A stretch of DNA of 64,000 nt, from assembly GCA_001770725.1 (NCBI GenBank), contig MERU01000009.1, positions 1 through 64,000 of the forward strand. The letters are read 5' to 3'. Position numbers and translations under genes: made by a program. The notes beneath the pieces were generated by a model, which worked only from the letters and a program-made list of their open reading frames with translations, was not told the origin of the DNA and made no database searches. Positions 39,053-46,623 of this stretch are shown here, piece after piece (positions within the stretch are counted from its first letter, which is position 1; the number at the start of each line of letters is the position of its first letter). The DNA comes from Burkholderiales bacterium RIFCSPHIGHO2_01_FULL_63_240 (GTDB taxonomy: Bacteria > Pseudomonadota > Gammaproteobacteria > Burkholderiales > Burkholderiaceae_C).

Positions 39053-41317
39053 ATGCGCGACATCCCCTCCGGCCTGCCCGCGATCGAACCCCGTGTGGTC
39101 GGGCGCGCGCCCGCCTTCCTGCACCTGCTGCGGCTGCTGGATCGGGTGGCCCACACCGACCGGGCGGTGCTGATCTCGGGCCCCACCGGCTCGGGCAAGG
39201 AGGTGATGGCCCAGCTCATCCACCACCGTGGCCGCGAGCCCCATGCGCCCTTCCTGGACATCAACTGCGGGGCCCTGCCCGAGCACCTGGTCGAAGCCGA
39301 GCTGTTCGGGTACGCCAAGGGCGCCTTCACCGGGGCGGTGGCCAACCACCCCGGTTACTTCGAGCGCGTCGGCACAGGCACCTTGTTCCTCGACGAGATC
39401 GGCGAGCTGCCGCTGTCGCTGCAGCCCAAGCTGCTGCGGGTGCTGGAGACGCGATCCTTTCGCCCGCTGGGCTCGACCGAGGTCCGCCGCTTCATGGGCC
39501 GGGTGGTGGCCGCTTCCCACCGCGACCTCGAAGCCCAGGTGCGCACCGGCCACTTCCGCGAAGACCTGTACTACCGCCTGGCGGTGTTCGTGCTCGACGT
39601 GCCGGGCCTGGATCAGCGCCGCGAGGACATCCCCGAGCTGGTTCAGCACTTCGCGTCGCTGCAGCCGCGTCCGATCACCTTCAGCGAGGCCGCGCTGCAG
39701 CGCCTGCAACACCACGCCTGGCCGGGCAACATCCGCCAGTTGCGCAGCGTGGTCGACCGACTGGGGGTGTTGTCGGAGAAGTCACACATCACCGCCGAGG
39801 AGCTGGCGGACTTCCTCAACCCTCAGCCTGTCACCGAGCAGGTCGACCCGGTGTCGCTGGCCGATGCCTTGCTGACCCTGCCTGGCGAAGACAAGCTGGC
39901 CGCCGCGGAGCAGTTGCTGATCGACCGCGCCATGCAGCTCAGCGAGGACAACAAGTCGGCGGCGGCGCGCCTGCTCGGCGTCAGCCGCAAGGCGGTCGAG
40001 CGCCGGCTGGCCGCGCGCAGCGAGCGCCAGCGCACCGCCGAAGACTGCCTGGAAGAGGCCCAGCGCCACATCCAGGCCGCAGCCTTCAAGGAGGCCGTGC
40101 CGCTGCTGCGCATGGGCCTGGACCGCGTGCGCAACGTCGGGCCCTCGCCCGAAACCCAGCGCCTGAGCTACGACCTGCACCGCCTGCTCGGCGTGAGCCT
40201 GCGCAGCCTCGAAGGCTGGTTGAGCGCCGATGCGCTGCAGGCCTACGAAGCGGCCTTCCACGCTGGCGATGGCGTGGTCGACAACGCCGAGCTCAGCTCC
40301 ATCCTGTTCGGCATCTGGACGACCCAGCTCATGGCCATGGACCTGGGCAAGGCCCGCGGCACGGTGCAGGAGATGCTGCAGCGCGCCCAGGGCAGCGGTG
40401 ATGTCGACCTGGTGGCCGAGGCCCACGTGGCCATGGCCAACACCCTGTTCTGGCTGGGTGACAGCGCCGAGGCCCTGGCCTGCCTGCAGCGCGGGGGGCT
40501 GGCGCCGGTTGCCGACCAGGAGCGCGGTCGCACGCAAGGCTTCGACCTCGTCGGCCTGGCGCTGAACTTCGAAGGCCTGGCTGCCTTCCAGGTGGGCGAC
40601 TTCGAGCGCGCCGAGGCCGTGCGCCAGCGCCTGGTCAAGCGCGCCGAGCAGACCGCCGAGCACCCTTTCAACCAGGCCATCGCCTTGCAGGGGGCGGCCT
40701 GGCTGGCCTGCCTGTTCGATGACATGGAGGCCCTGGGGCCGCTGGCCGCCGACCTGGAGAAGCTGTCGGCCCGCCACGGCTTCGTGTTCTACCTGGGCGT
40801 GGGGCAGATCTTCCGTGGCGTGCACCTGACCGCACAAGGCCGCTTCGACGAGGCCGAGTCCGCCATCCGCGACGGCTTCGAGGTGCACATGCTGCGCAAT
40901 GGCGGCAAGCTGTTCTATTCCTTCCATGCCTGGAAGCTGGGCGAGGCCCTGCTGCTGGCCGGCCACGCGGCCGAGAGCGACCGCCTCATGAGCCAGGCCA
41001 TGGACGTCTGCCTCGACCACCAGGACCGCGCCTACCTGGGTGAGCTGCTTGATGTGCAGGGGCGGGCCCGTCAGGCCATGGGCGACCTCGAAGGCGCCGA
41101 AGACGCCTTGCGCAGCGCCATGTCGACGTCGCTGGCGCTGGGCGCCATGCCCGCGCGCATCCGCACCGCGACCCACCTGGCCGAGCTGCTGCACGCCTCG
41201 GGCCGCACCCGCTCCGCGCGCGATTTGCTCGACAAGACCTTGCGCCCTCTCGACAAGAAAGCCCCTTTTTCCGGCCTGCATCGGGCTTTGAAGCTGCTCG
41301 AACAACTCGCAACATGA
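39053..41317 (+). CDS. Sigma-54-type activator with C-terminal TPR-like region
   Basis: A 754-residue protein. An AAA+ sigma-54 activator domain fills residues about 15-260: Walker A GPTGSGKE (43-50), an intact GAFTGA (90-95), Walker B LFLDEI (111-116) and FREDLYYRL. A Fis-type HTH follows at about 298-321 (NKSAAARLLGVSRKAVERRLAAR). The remaining roughly 430 residues form helical TPR-like repeats of the MalT/LuxR-associated kind. There is no N-terminal receiver, GAF or PAS domain, so input probably comes through the C-terminal half, an unusual order. Targets unknown; neighbours are the divergent HD-GYP gene and the DUF917 pair. Start supported by homology only. Confidence 0.85.
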   Translation: MRDIPSGLPAIEPRVVGRAPAFLHLLRLLDRVAHTDRAVLISGPTGSGKEVMAQLIHHRGREPHAPFLDINCGALPEHLVEAELFGYAKGAFTGAVANHPGYFERVGTGTLFLDEIGELPLSLQPKLLRVLETRSFRPLGSTEVRRFMGRVVAASHRDLEAQVRTGHFREDLYYRLAVFVLDVPGLDQRREDIPELVQHFASLQPRPITFSEAALQRLQHHAWPGNIRQLRSVVDRLGVLSEKSHITAEELADFLNPQPVTEQVDPVSLADALLTLPGEDKLAAAEQLLIDRAMQLSEDNKSAAARLLGVSRKAVERRLAARSERQRTAEDCLEEAQRHIQAAAFKEAVPLLRMGLDRVRNVGPSPETQRLSYDLHRLLGVSLRSLEGWLSADALQAYEAAFHAGDGVVDNAELSSILFGIWTTQLMAMDLGKARGTVQEMLQRAQGSGDVDLVAEAHVAMANTLFWLGDSAEALACLQRGGLAPVADQERGRTQGFDLVGLALNFEGLAAFQVGDFERAEAVRQRLVKRAEQTAEHPFNQAIALQGAAWLACLFDDMEALGPLAADLEKLSARHGFVFYLGVGQIFRGVHLTAQGRFDEAESAIRDGFEVHMLRNGGKLFYSFHAWKLGEALLLAGHAAESDRLMSQAMDVCLDHQDRAYLGELLDVQGRARQAMGDLEGAEDALRSAMSTSLALGAMPARIRTATHLAELLHASGRTRSARDLLDKTLRPLDKKAPFSGLHRALKLLEQLAT

Positions 41318-41359
41318 GCCTCCTTGCAACAAGGCCCGTGGTGGGCCAGGGAGAGCACG

Positions 41360-42598
41360 ATGGCGATGACACTCAGGCGAGTCGACCTGGAGCCTTTGCT
41401 CCTGGGCGGATGTTTCTTTGGCAGCGGTGGCGGGGGCACGATCGAATCGGCCCAGGGGCTGGTCGCGCATTTCCAGAAGGGGTCCTACTACCCGACCGAT
41501 GAGGTCAAGGTGGTGACCGTGGCCGAGGCCACCGAAGGCGAGTCCGTCATGGTGGCCTACATGGGTTCGCCCGAGGCCATCGACGGCTCGGCCTACCCGG
41601 TGGGGCCGGTGCTGGCGGTCGAGCAGATCCAGGCGCACCTCAAGAGCGAAGGCCGCAAGCTGGCCTACGTGGTGCCGCCTGAAAGCGGTGCGCTGGGTTT
41701 CTCGGTGGCCTGCCTGGTGGCAGCCAAGCTGGGCCTGGCCGTGGTCGATGGCGATGGCGCAGGGCGCGCCGTGCCTTCGCTGCCGATGCTGACTTTCGCG
41801 GCCCGCCACGTGGACCCGCGTCCGGCCATCCTGGTCAGCCAGGACGGCCTGTCGGTCGAGCTCGACGTGACCCCGGCCAAGGGCACGGGGGGCGACCGTC
41901 AGCACCAACAGGACGTCTCGGTCATCGTCGAGCAGATGATGCGCCCCATCGTGGCGGCGCCCGAGTTCAAGCAGTTCGGTGGCCTGGCCATGTGGGTGAT
42001 GACGCCGGCCAAGTTGCGCGAGGCCTTGCCCATCACGGGCACGCTCACGCGCGCGCTGGAGTTCGGCCGCGCCGTGCGCGCGGGTGCCTTCAAGAGCGTG
42101 GACGAGGTGATCAAGCAGTTGCACGACCGTTGGGGCGTGAAGGCGCTGGCGCTGTTCCCCACCGGCGAGCTGTGGGAGTCGGCGGTCGACACCACCGGTG
42201 GTTTCGACCTGGGCACCGTGACCGTCAAGGCCGCGGGCCACACGGCCGAGGTGCTCTACCAGAACGAGTCGCTGCTGGTCTGGTCCAGCGACCGCGCGCA
42301 ACCCCTGTGCATGGCGCCCGACAGCATCTGCTGGTTCTTCGAGGGCGATGGCGAGGTGGTGGCGTCGAACGGCGACATCGTGCAGCCCGATGGCAGCCTG
42401 AACCCGGCTTACCGCGGGCGCCCCGTGACGCTGCTGGGCCTGTCGGCCAACCCGCTGCTGCGCGTGCCGGGCGGGCTGATCCTCGACAGCTTCATGCAGC
42501 AGGTCAACACGCTGGGCTACCGCGGGCCTTATGTGCCGGTGGAAAAGCTCGCGGCCATGCCCGTTCACGCTTCGCACCAGGAGGTCCAGCATGGCTGA
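41360..42598 (+). CDS. DUF917 / S-methyl thiohydantoin desulfurase-domain protein
   Basis: A 412-residue DUF917-family protein (GGCFFGSGGGGTIESAQGL at the N-terminus, then VVPPESGALGFSVACLVAAKLGL and DGDGAGRAVPSLPM). Relatives occur with hydantoinase and Asp/Glu racemase genes and some are annotated hydantoin-utilisation or thiohydantoin desulfurases. Substrate unknown. Start has GGGAGAG about 8 nt upstream; it lies 42 nt after the activator and overlaps the racemase-family gene by 8 nt, so the last two are translationally coupled. Confidence 0.85.
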   Translation: MAMTLRRVDLEPLLLGGCFFGSGGGGTIESAQGLVAHFQKGSYYPTDEVKVVTVAEATEGESVMVAYMGSPEAIDGSAYPVGPVLAVEQIQAHLKSEGRKLAYVVPPESGALGFSVACLVAAKLGLAVVDGDGAGRAVPSLPMLTFAARHVDPRPAILVSQDGLSVELDVTPAKGTGGDRQHQQDVSVIVEQMMRPIVAAPEFKQFGGLAMWVMTPAKLREALPITGTLTRALEFGRAVRAGAFKSVDEVIKQLHDRWGVKALALFPTGELWESAVDTTGGFDLGTVTVKAAGHTAEVLYQNESLLVWSSDRAQPLCMAPDSICWFFEGDGEVVASNGDIVQPDGSLNPAYRGRPVTLLGLSANPLLRVPGGLILDSFMQQVNTLGYRGPYVPVEKLAAMPVHASHQEVQHG

Positions 42599-43325
42599 TG
42601 CAACCCGCCGTTTGCGCATCGCGATCATCGCGCCCGTCAACACCAGCCAGTTCAACGACCTGTTGCTCAAGGCCGTGGAGCCCGTGCTGCCGCCCGATGT
42701 GGACGTGAGCGTGCACAACATCGACCAGGGCCACGACTGCATCCAGAACCGCACCGACTGGCTGGAGAACGGCTTTCCGGTGGTGAAGCTGGCCAAGTCG
42801 CTGCAGGACCAGGGCTTCGATGGCATCTGGCTGAGCGACTTCGACATGTGCGGTGTGGAGGCCTCGCGCGAGGTCATCGACATCCCCATCATCGGCGGCT
42901 TTCCGACCTCGGCGTTCACGGCGCTGGGCCTGAGCCAGCGCTTCGGCATCCTGACGATTTTGCCGAGCACGCTGGCCATGCAGCAGGGCCACGTGCTGAC
43001 CTACGGGCAGCAGGACAACTTCGCCGGCATCGCGCCGATCGACTGCCCGGTCGATCAGCTCTCGAACGTCGATGTGGTGGTGGCCAAGTCCTTCCCGGTG
43101 GCGCTCAAGCTGATCAACGAGCACGGTGCGCAGTCGCTGCTGCTGGGCTGCACCGGCTTCGTGGGCGTGGCCGAGAAGCTCTCGGTGCTGCTGAGCGAGG
43201 CCCTTCAGGCCTATGTGCCGGTGATCGACCCGAACCAGGCAGGCATCGGCTATTTGATCTCGCTGGTGCGCATGGGCATCAGGCCGAGCCGGCTGTGCTA
43301 CAGCCCGGCCACCATCAATGGCTGA
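42591..43325 (+). CDS. Asp/Glu/hydantoin racemase-family protein
   Basis: A 244-residue racemase-superfamily protein with two candidate catalytic cysteines: one in LSDFDMCGVEA and one in LLLGCTGFVG. The fold includes IAIIAPVNTSQFN at the N-terminus and PVIDPNQAG near the end. Coupled to the DUF917 gene (8-nt overlap, AGGAGG ribosome site), so both probably act on one small cyclic or amino-acid substrate. The exact reaction is not readable. Its 3' end overlaps the convergent TauE gene by 11 nt. Confidence 0.83.
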   Translation: MADATRRLRIAIIAPVNTSQFNDLLLKAVEPVLPPDVDVSVHNIDQGHDCIQNRTDWLENGFPVVKLAKSLQDQGFDGIWLSDFDMCGVEASREVIDIPIIGGFPTSAFTALGLSQRFGILTILPSTLAMQQGHVLTYGQQDNFAGIAPIDCPVDQLSNVDVVVAKSFPVALKLINEHGAQSLLLGCTGFVGVAEKLSVLLSEALQAYVPVIDPNQAGIGYLISLVRMGIRPSRLCYSPATING

Positions 43326-44121
43326 AGGCCTGAGCTGAGCGCGCGAGCATCAGCACGGCGGTGAGCACGCAGAGCACCGCGAAGCCCCGCTTCATCCAGG
43401 CTGGCGGCAGCCGGTCGGCCCAGCGCCGGCCGGCCAGCAGCGCCAGCACCGCCCCACCCGCAAAGGGCAGGGCCAAAGCCAGCGACACGGCACCGTGCCC
43501 GATCGCTGCGCCCACCCCACTGACCGACACCAAGGCGATCACCGCCAGCGATGTCGCCTGCACGCTGCGCAGGTCAAGGTCGGTGTGACGCTGCAGCGCG
43601 GGCACGATGACAAAGCCGCCGCCCACGCCCACCAGTCCGCTGAGCAGGCCCGATTGCAGGCCGGTGGCGGCCAGTGCCCGGGCGCATGGGGCGGTCCAGA
43701 TCAAGGGCTCGCCGGGGGCGATGACCTGGCAGGGGACCTGTTCCAGTCGGGGCGCTGTGCCTTGCGGCATCCGGCTGTCCTGCCACGCGCGCCAGCCCAG
43801 CCAGCCCAGCAGCGCGGCCATGCCCAGCTGCAAGGGCAGGGCGGGCAGGCGATGCGCCAGCCACACGCCCACCGGCGCCGCCAGCACGCCAGCAAGACCG
43901 ATGAGCAGGGCCGCGCGGTAACGCACGATGCCTTGGCGCAAACCGATCGCTGCGCCCAGGGCCGCGGCCAGCCCGACGGCCAGCAAACCCACTGGCGCGG
44001 CCTCGGCCATGGGGCGGTGCAGCACCAGCACCAGCAGCGGGATGGACAGCACCCCGCCGCCCGCGCCAGTGAAGGCCAGCACCAGTCCGATGAGGGCGCC
44101 CAGCAGCGCGGTGGTCAGCAT
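43315..44121 (-). CDS. TauE/SafE-family sulfite/sulfur anion exporter
   Basis: A 268-residue membrane protein with about eight hydrophobic segments and the two internal-repeat motifs LIGLVLAFTGAGGGVLSIPLL and SGLLSGLVGVGGGFVIVPAL. TauE/SafE proteins export sulfite or organosulfur anions; in BigR operons the protein is thought to remove sulfite made from persulfide. Third gene of bigR-DUF2892-tauE. Confidence 0.9.
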   Translation of the reverse strand: MLTTALLGALIGLVLAFTGAGGGVLSIPLLVLVLHRPMAEAAPVGLLAVGLAAALGAAIGLRQGIVRYRAALLIGLAGVLAAPVGVWLAHRLPALPLQLGMAALLGWLGWRAWQDSRMPQGTAPRLEQVPCQVIAPGEPLIWTAPCARALAATGLQSGLLSGLVGVGGGFVIVPALQRHTDLDLRSVQATSLAVIALVSVSGVGAAIGHGAVSLALALPFAGGAVLALLAGRRWADRLPPAWMKRGFAVLCVLTAVLMLARSAQAFSH

Positions 44122-44131
44122 GCAGGCAGGC

Positions 44132-44323
44132 TCAGCGGGTCTTGCACGTCGACAGGCCGAAGGGCAGGTAGGCCGGGCACCAGCGCAGGGTGCCGGTCAG
44201 AAGGGGCACGACGCCGATCCAGCCCCAAAGGCCGATCTGACCTGTCACGGCCAGGACGATGAGGATGGCGCCCACGGCGATGCGCAGGATGCGGTCGATG
44301 CTGCCAACGTTGGGGGTGAACAT
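44132..44323 (-). CDS. DUF2892 (YgaP-like transmembrane) small protein
   Basis: A 63-residue protein with the NVGSIDRILRIAVGAILIVL start typical of DUF2892, two membrane helices and a CPAYLPFGLSTCKTR end with two cysteines. DUF2892 is the membrane part of the sulfurtransferase YgaP and occurs as a free subunit in bigR operons. AGGAG ribosome site upstream; 10-nt gap to the TauE gene. Confidence 0.88.
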   Translation of the reverse strand: MFTPNVGSIDRILRIAVGAILIVLAVTGQIGLWGWIGVVPLLTGTLRWCPAYLPFGLSTCKTR

Positions 44324-44368
44324 GGTGAGGCTCCTGGTGGTTGAGGTGACGAAAGGGGTGGGGAGGGC

Positions 44369-44728
44369 TCAGCCCGGCATGGCCTGGCTGCACATGCGTT
44401 CGTGCAGCACGGTGAGCACGGCCAGCGCGTCTTCGCTGACCAGCTTGTAGAAGATGTGCTTGCCTTCGCGGCGGGTGGTGACCAGGCCTTCCTGCCTGAG
44501 CACACCGAGTTGTTGCGACAGCGTCGGCTGGCGGATGCCCAGGTCTTCTTCCAGCTCGCCCACGCAGAACTCGCCCTGGGCCAGGCGGCACAGGATGATC
44601 AGGCGGTCACCATGGGCCAGCACCTTGAGCAGCGCACAAGCCTGGTTGGCCGAACTTTGCAGGGCGGCCAGGTCGGGCTTGGGCGGCCGGGGGCGGGTGA
44701 GTTCAGTCGTCGGTTCTGTCACTTTCAT
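44369..44728 (-). CDS. bigR: BigR/SqrR-like persulfide-sensing ArsR-family repressor
   Basis: A 119-residue ArsR-family repressor: recognition region VGELEEDLGIRQPTLSQQLGVLRQEGLV and wing TTRREGKHIFYKL. The cysteine pair C47 (in IILCRLAQGE) and C113 (in HERMCSQ) is 66 residues apart, the spacing of the redox-active dithiol in BigR (C42/C108) and SqrR (C41/C107). C55 is an additional cysteine. Oxidation by persulfide to a tetrasulfide would release DNA. Neighbours (DUF2892, TauE, persulfide dioxygenase) match the BigR regulon. Confidence 0.88.
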   Translation of the reverse strand: MKVTEPTTELTRPRPPKPDLAALQSSANQACALLKVLAHGDRLIILCRLAQGEFCVGELEEDLGIRQPTLSQQLGVLRQEGLVTTRREGKHIFYKLVSEDALAVLTVLHERMCSQAMPG

Positions 44729-44741
44729 GGTTGAAATTATG

Positions 44742-44764
44742 TTGACTAATAGATTGTTTGTCAA
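44742..44764. promoter_or_regulatory. Candidate BigR operator / divergent promoter
   Basis: AT-rich stretch in an otherwise GC-rich region, with inverted arms TTGAC (44742-44746) and GTCAA (44760-44764) around a 13-bp AT-rich centre. It lies 14 bp before bigR and 56 bp before the divergent dioxygenase gene. Confidence 0.45.
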
Positions 44765-44819
44765 TAAAGTGATTGCATCAATGTGAACCCGGCTCACCGC
44801 AGCCGTCATCGGGAGTCCC

Positions 44820-45701
44820 ATGAGCCCCACCCGCCCAACCCAGCGTCCCCAGGTCCAGTCCTTTTTCGATCCGGCCACCAGCACCTTCACCCACGTCGTG
44901 TACGACCAGGCCGGCGGGCGTGCCGCCATCGTGGACCCGGTGCTCGATTTCGACCCGGCCAGCGGCCGAACCCGGCGCGACTCGGCCGACGCGGTCATCG
45001 CCTTCGTGCGCGAGCAGGGCCTGACGGTGGACTGGATCCTCGAGACCCATGCGCACGCCGACCACCTGAGCTCGGCACCCTACCTGCAGGCGCAGCTGGG
45101 CGGCCGCATCGCCATCGGCGAAGCCATCCGCCGGGTGCAGGGCGTGTTCAAGCCCATCTTCAACCTGGAGCCGGGTTTTGCCACCGACGGCTCGCAGTTC
45201 GATCACCTGTTCGCCGATGGCGAGGTGTTCCACATCGGTGGCCTGCAGGCCCAGGCCTGGCACGTGCCTGGCCACACGCCGGCCGACCTGGCTTACGTCA
45301 TGGGCGATGCGGTGTTCGTGGGTGACACCCTCTTCCCGCCGGACGTGGGCACGGCGCGCTGCGACTTCCCTGGTGGCGATGCGCACACGCTGTACCGCTC
45401 CATCCAGCGCCTGCTCGCCCTGCCGGCCGACACGCGCCTGTTCATGTGCCACGACTACCCCGTCACCGAGCGAGAGCCCGTGGCGGTCTGCACGGTGGGT
45501 GAACAGCGCCAGGGCAACATCCATGTGCACGAGGGTGTGGACGAAGCTGCTTTCGTGGCCATGCGCCAGGCCCGCGACGCCACGCTGGCCATGCCGCGCC
45601 TGATCCTGCCGTCCATCCAGGTCAACGTCCGCGCGGGGCACCTGCCACCGCCCGAGGCCGACGGTCGCCGCTACCTCAAATTGCCGGTTGACGTGCTCTG
45701 A
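44820..45701 (+). CDS. blh: MBL-fold persulfide dioxygenase-like protein (Blh)
   Basis: A 293-residue metallo-beta-lactamase-fold protein of the ETHE1/Blh group. Metal motif THAHADH (H77, H79, D81, H82), further ligands in WHVPGHTPAD and FVGDTLF, then the group signature PDVGTARCDFPGG and MCHDYP. The family oxidises glutathione persulfide to sulfite. Divergent from bigR, as in Agrobacterium and Xylella bigR loci, where it supports growth under sulfide or low oxygen. Confidence 0.9.
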   Translation: MSPTRPTQRPQVQSFFDPATSTFTHVVYDQAGGRAAIVDPVLDFDPASGRTRRDSADAVIAFVREQGLTVDWILETHAHADHLSSAPYLQAQLGGRIAIGEAIRRVQGVFKPIFNLEPGFATDGSQFDHLFADGEVFHIGGLQAQAWHVPGHTPADLAYVMGDAVFVGDTLFPPDVGTARCDFPGGDAHTLYRSIQRLLALPADTRLFMCHDYPVTEREPVAVCTVGEQRQGNIHVHEGVDEAAFVAMRQARDATLAMPRLILPSIQVNVRAGHLPPPEADGRRYLKLPVDVL

Positions 45702-45822
45702 CAGCAGGGGCCTTGGGCCCGCTCGCCATCGCGACTGTGCAACATCGCCGATGCCGGTGTTCATGCGGGTGCGCGGCCGCTGCAAAGGGCGATACAGTCA
45801 ACCCGGAGCCCTGGAGGTGGTG

Positions 45823-46623
45823 ATGTCGGGTCGATGCTTGCGTTGGATCGCTGTGTGGTGCGCTTTGGGCGCCAGCTCGGCCATGCCTCGCGCCGAAACC
45901 ATCACCATCGGTGCCGAAGACGACTGGCCGCCCTACAGCTACCGCGTCGCCGGTCAGGCCGAGCCCCAGGGCCTGACGCCTCGCCTGGTGCGCCAGGCCT
46001 TCGCCAGCCAGGGGGTGTCGGTGCGGTTTCGCGTCCTGCCTTTCGCCCGCTGCATGATGGAGGCCGAAAAAGGCACCCTGGTGGCCTGCTTCAACGTCTC
46101 CCGCACGGCGGCCAACCAGGCCCTCTACCACTGGCACCCCACGCCGATGTTCGAAGAGGAGCTGGCCATCTTCGCCAGGCGCAGCCCGGACACCTCACCA
46201 CCCATGCGCCAGCTGGGGCTGGACGACCTGCACGGCAGCAGCGTCGGCATCACCGTGGGCTACACCTACCCCACCCATTTCATGACGGACCCGCGCATCC
46301 AGCGCAAACCTGCCACGTCCGATGGCCACCTGCTGCACATGCTGGCGGCCGGGCGGGTCGATTACGTCGCAGTCAACACCTTGCCGGCCTGGTACCGATT
46401 GCAGATCGATCCGGGGCTGCAAGGGCAGGTGCAGCGCGTCGGGCGCATCAGCATCGATGGCTTCTGGCTGGGCTTCACCCGGGCCAAGCCAGAGGGCGAG
46501 CGGCTGGCCCAGGTGTTCGAGCGGGGCCTGCAGGCGATGCGGCGCTCGGGTGAGCACCAGCGCATGCTGGCCGAGTTGCGCCAGCAGTGGGAGCCCCGCC
46601 CGAGCGGAAAGGCCCGCCCATGA
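45823..46623 (+). CDS. Periplasmic solute-binding protein (SBP_bac_3 family)
   Basis: A 266-residue secreted protein: signal peptide to about residue 23 (SAMPRAETITIGAEDDWPPYSY), then a type 3 solute-binding fold (GLTPRLVRQAFASQGVSVRFRVLPFARCMMEAEKG). GGAGG ribosome site. No permease or ATPase gene is nearby; instead its stop overlaps (ATGA) the start of a hybrid histidine kinase. It is thus probably a ligand-binding input to that kinase rather than a transporter subunit. Ligand unknown. Confidence 0.88.
   Translation: MSGRCLRWIAVWCALGASSAMPRAETITIGAEDDWPPYSYRVAGQAEPQGLTPRLVRQAFASQGVSVRFRVLPFARCMMEAEKGTLVACFNVSRTAANQALYHWHPTPMFEEELAIFARRSPDTSPPMRQLGLDDLHGSSVGITVGYTYPTHFMTDPRIQRKPATSDGHLLHMLAAGRVDYVAVNTLPAWYRLQIDPGLQGQVQRVGRISIDGFWLGFTRAKPEGERLAQVFERGLQAMRRSGEHQRMLAELRQQWEPRPSGKARP

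Noticed and set aside
41318-41359. Sigma-54 promoter (-24/-12) before the DUF917 gene
   Set aside because: A TTGCA resembling the -12 element exists, but no GG at the -24 position with correct spacing.
39782-42979. 1065-codon minus-strand open frame
   Set aside because: Antisense to the sigma-54 activator, DUF917 and racemase genes, all with strong motifs; no recognisable domain.
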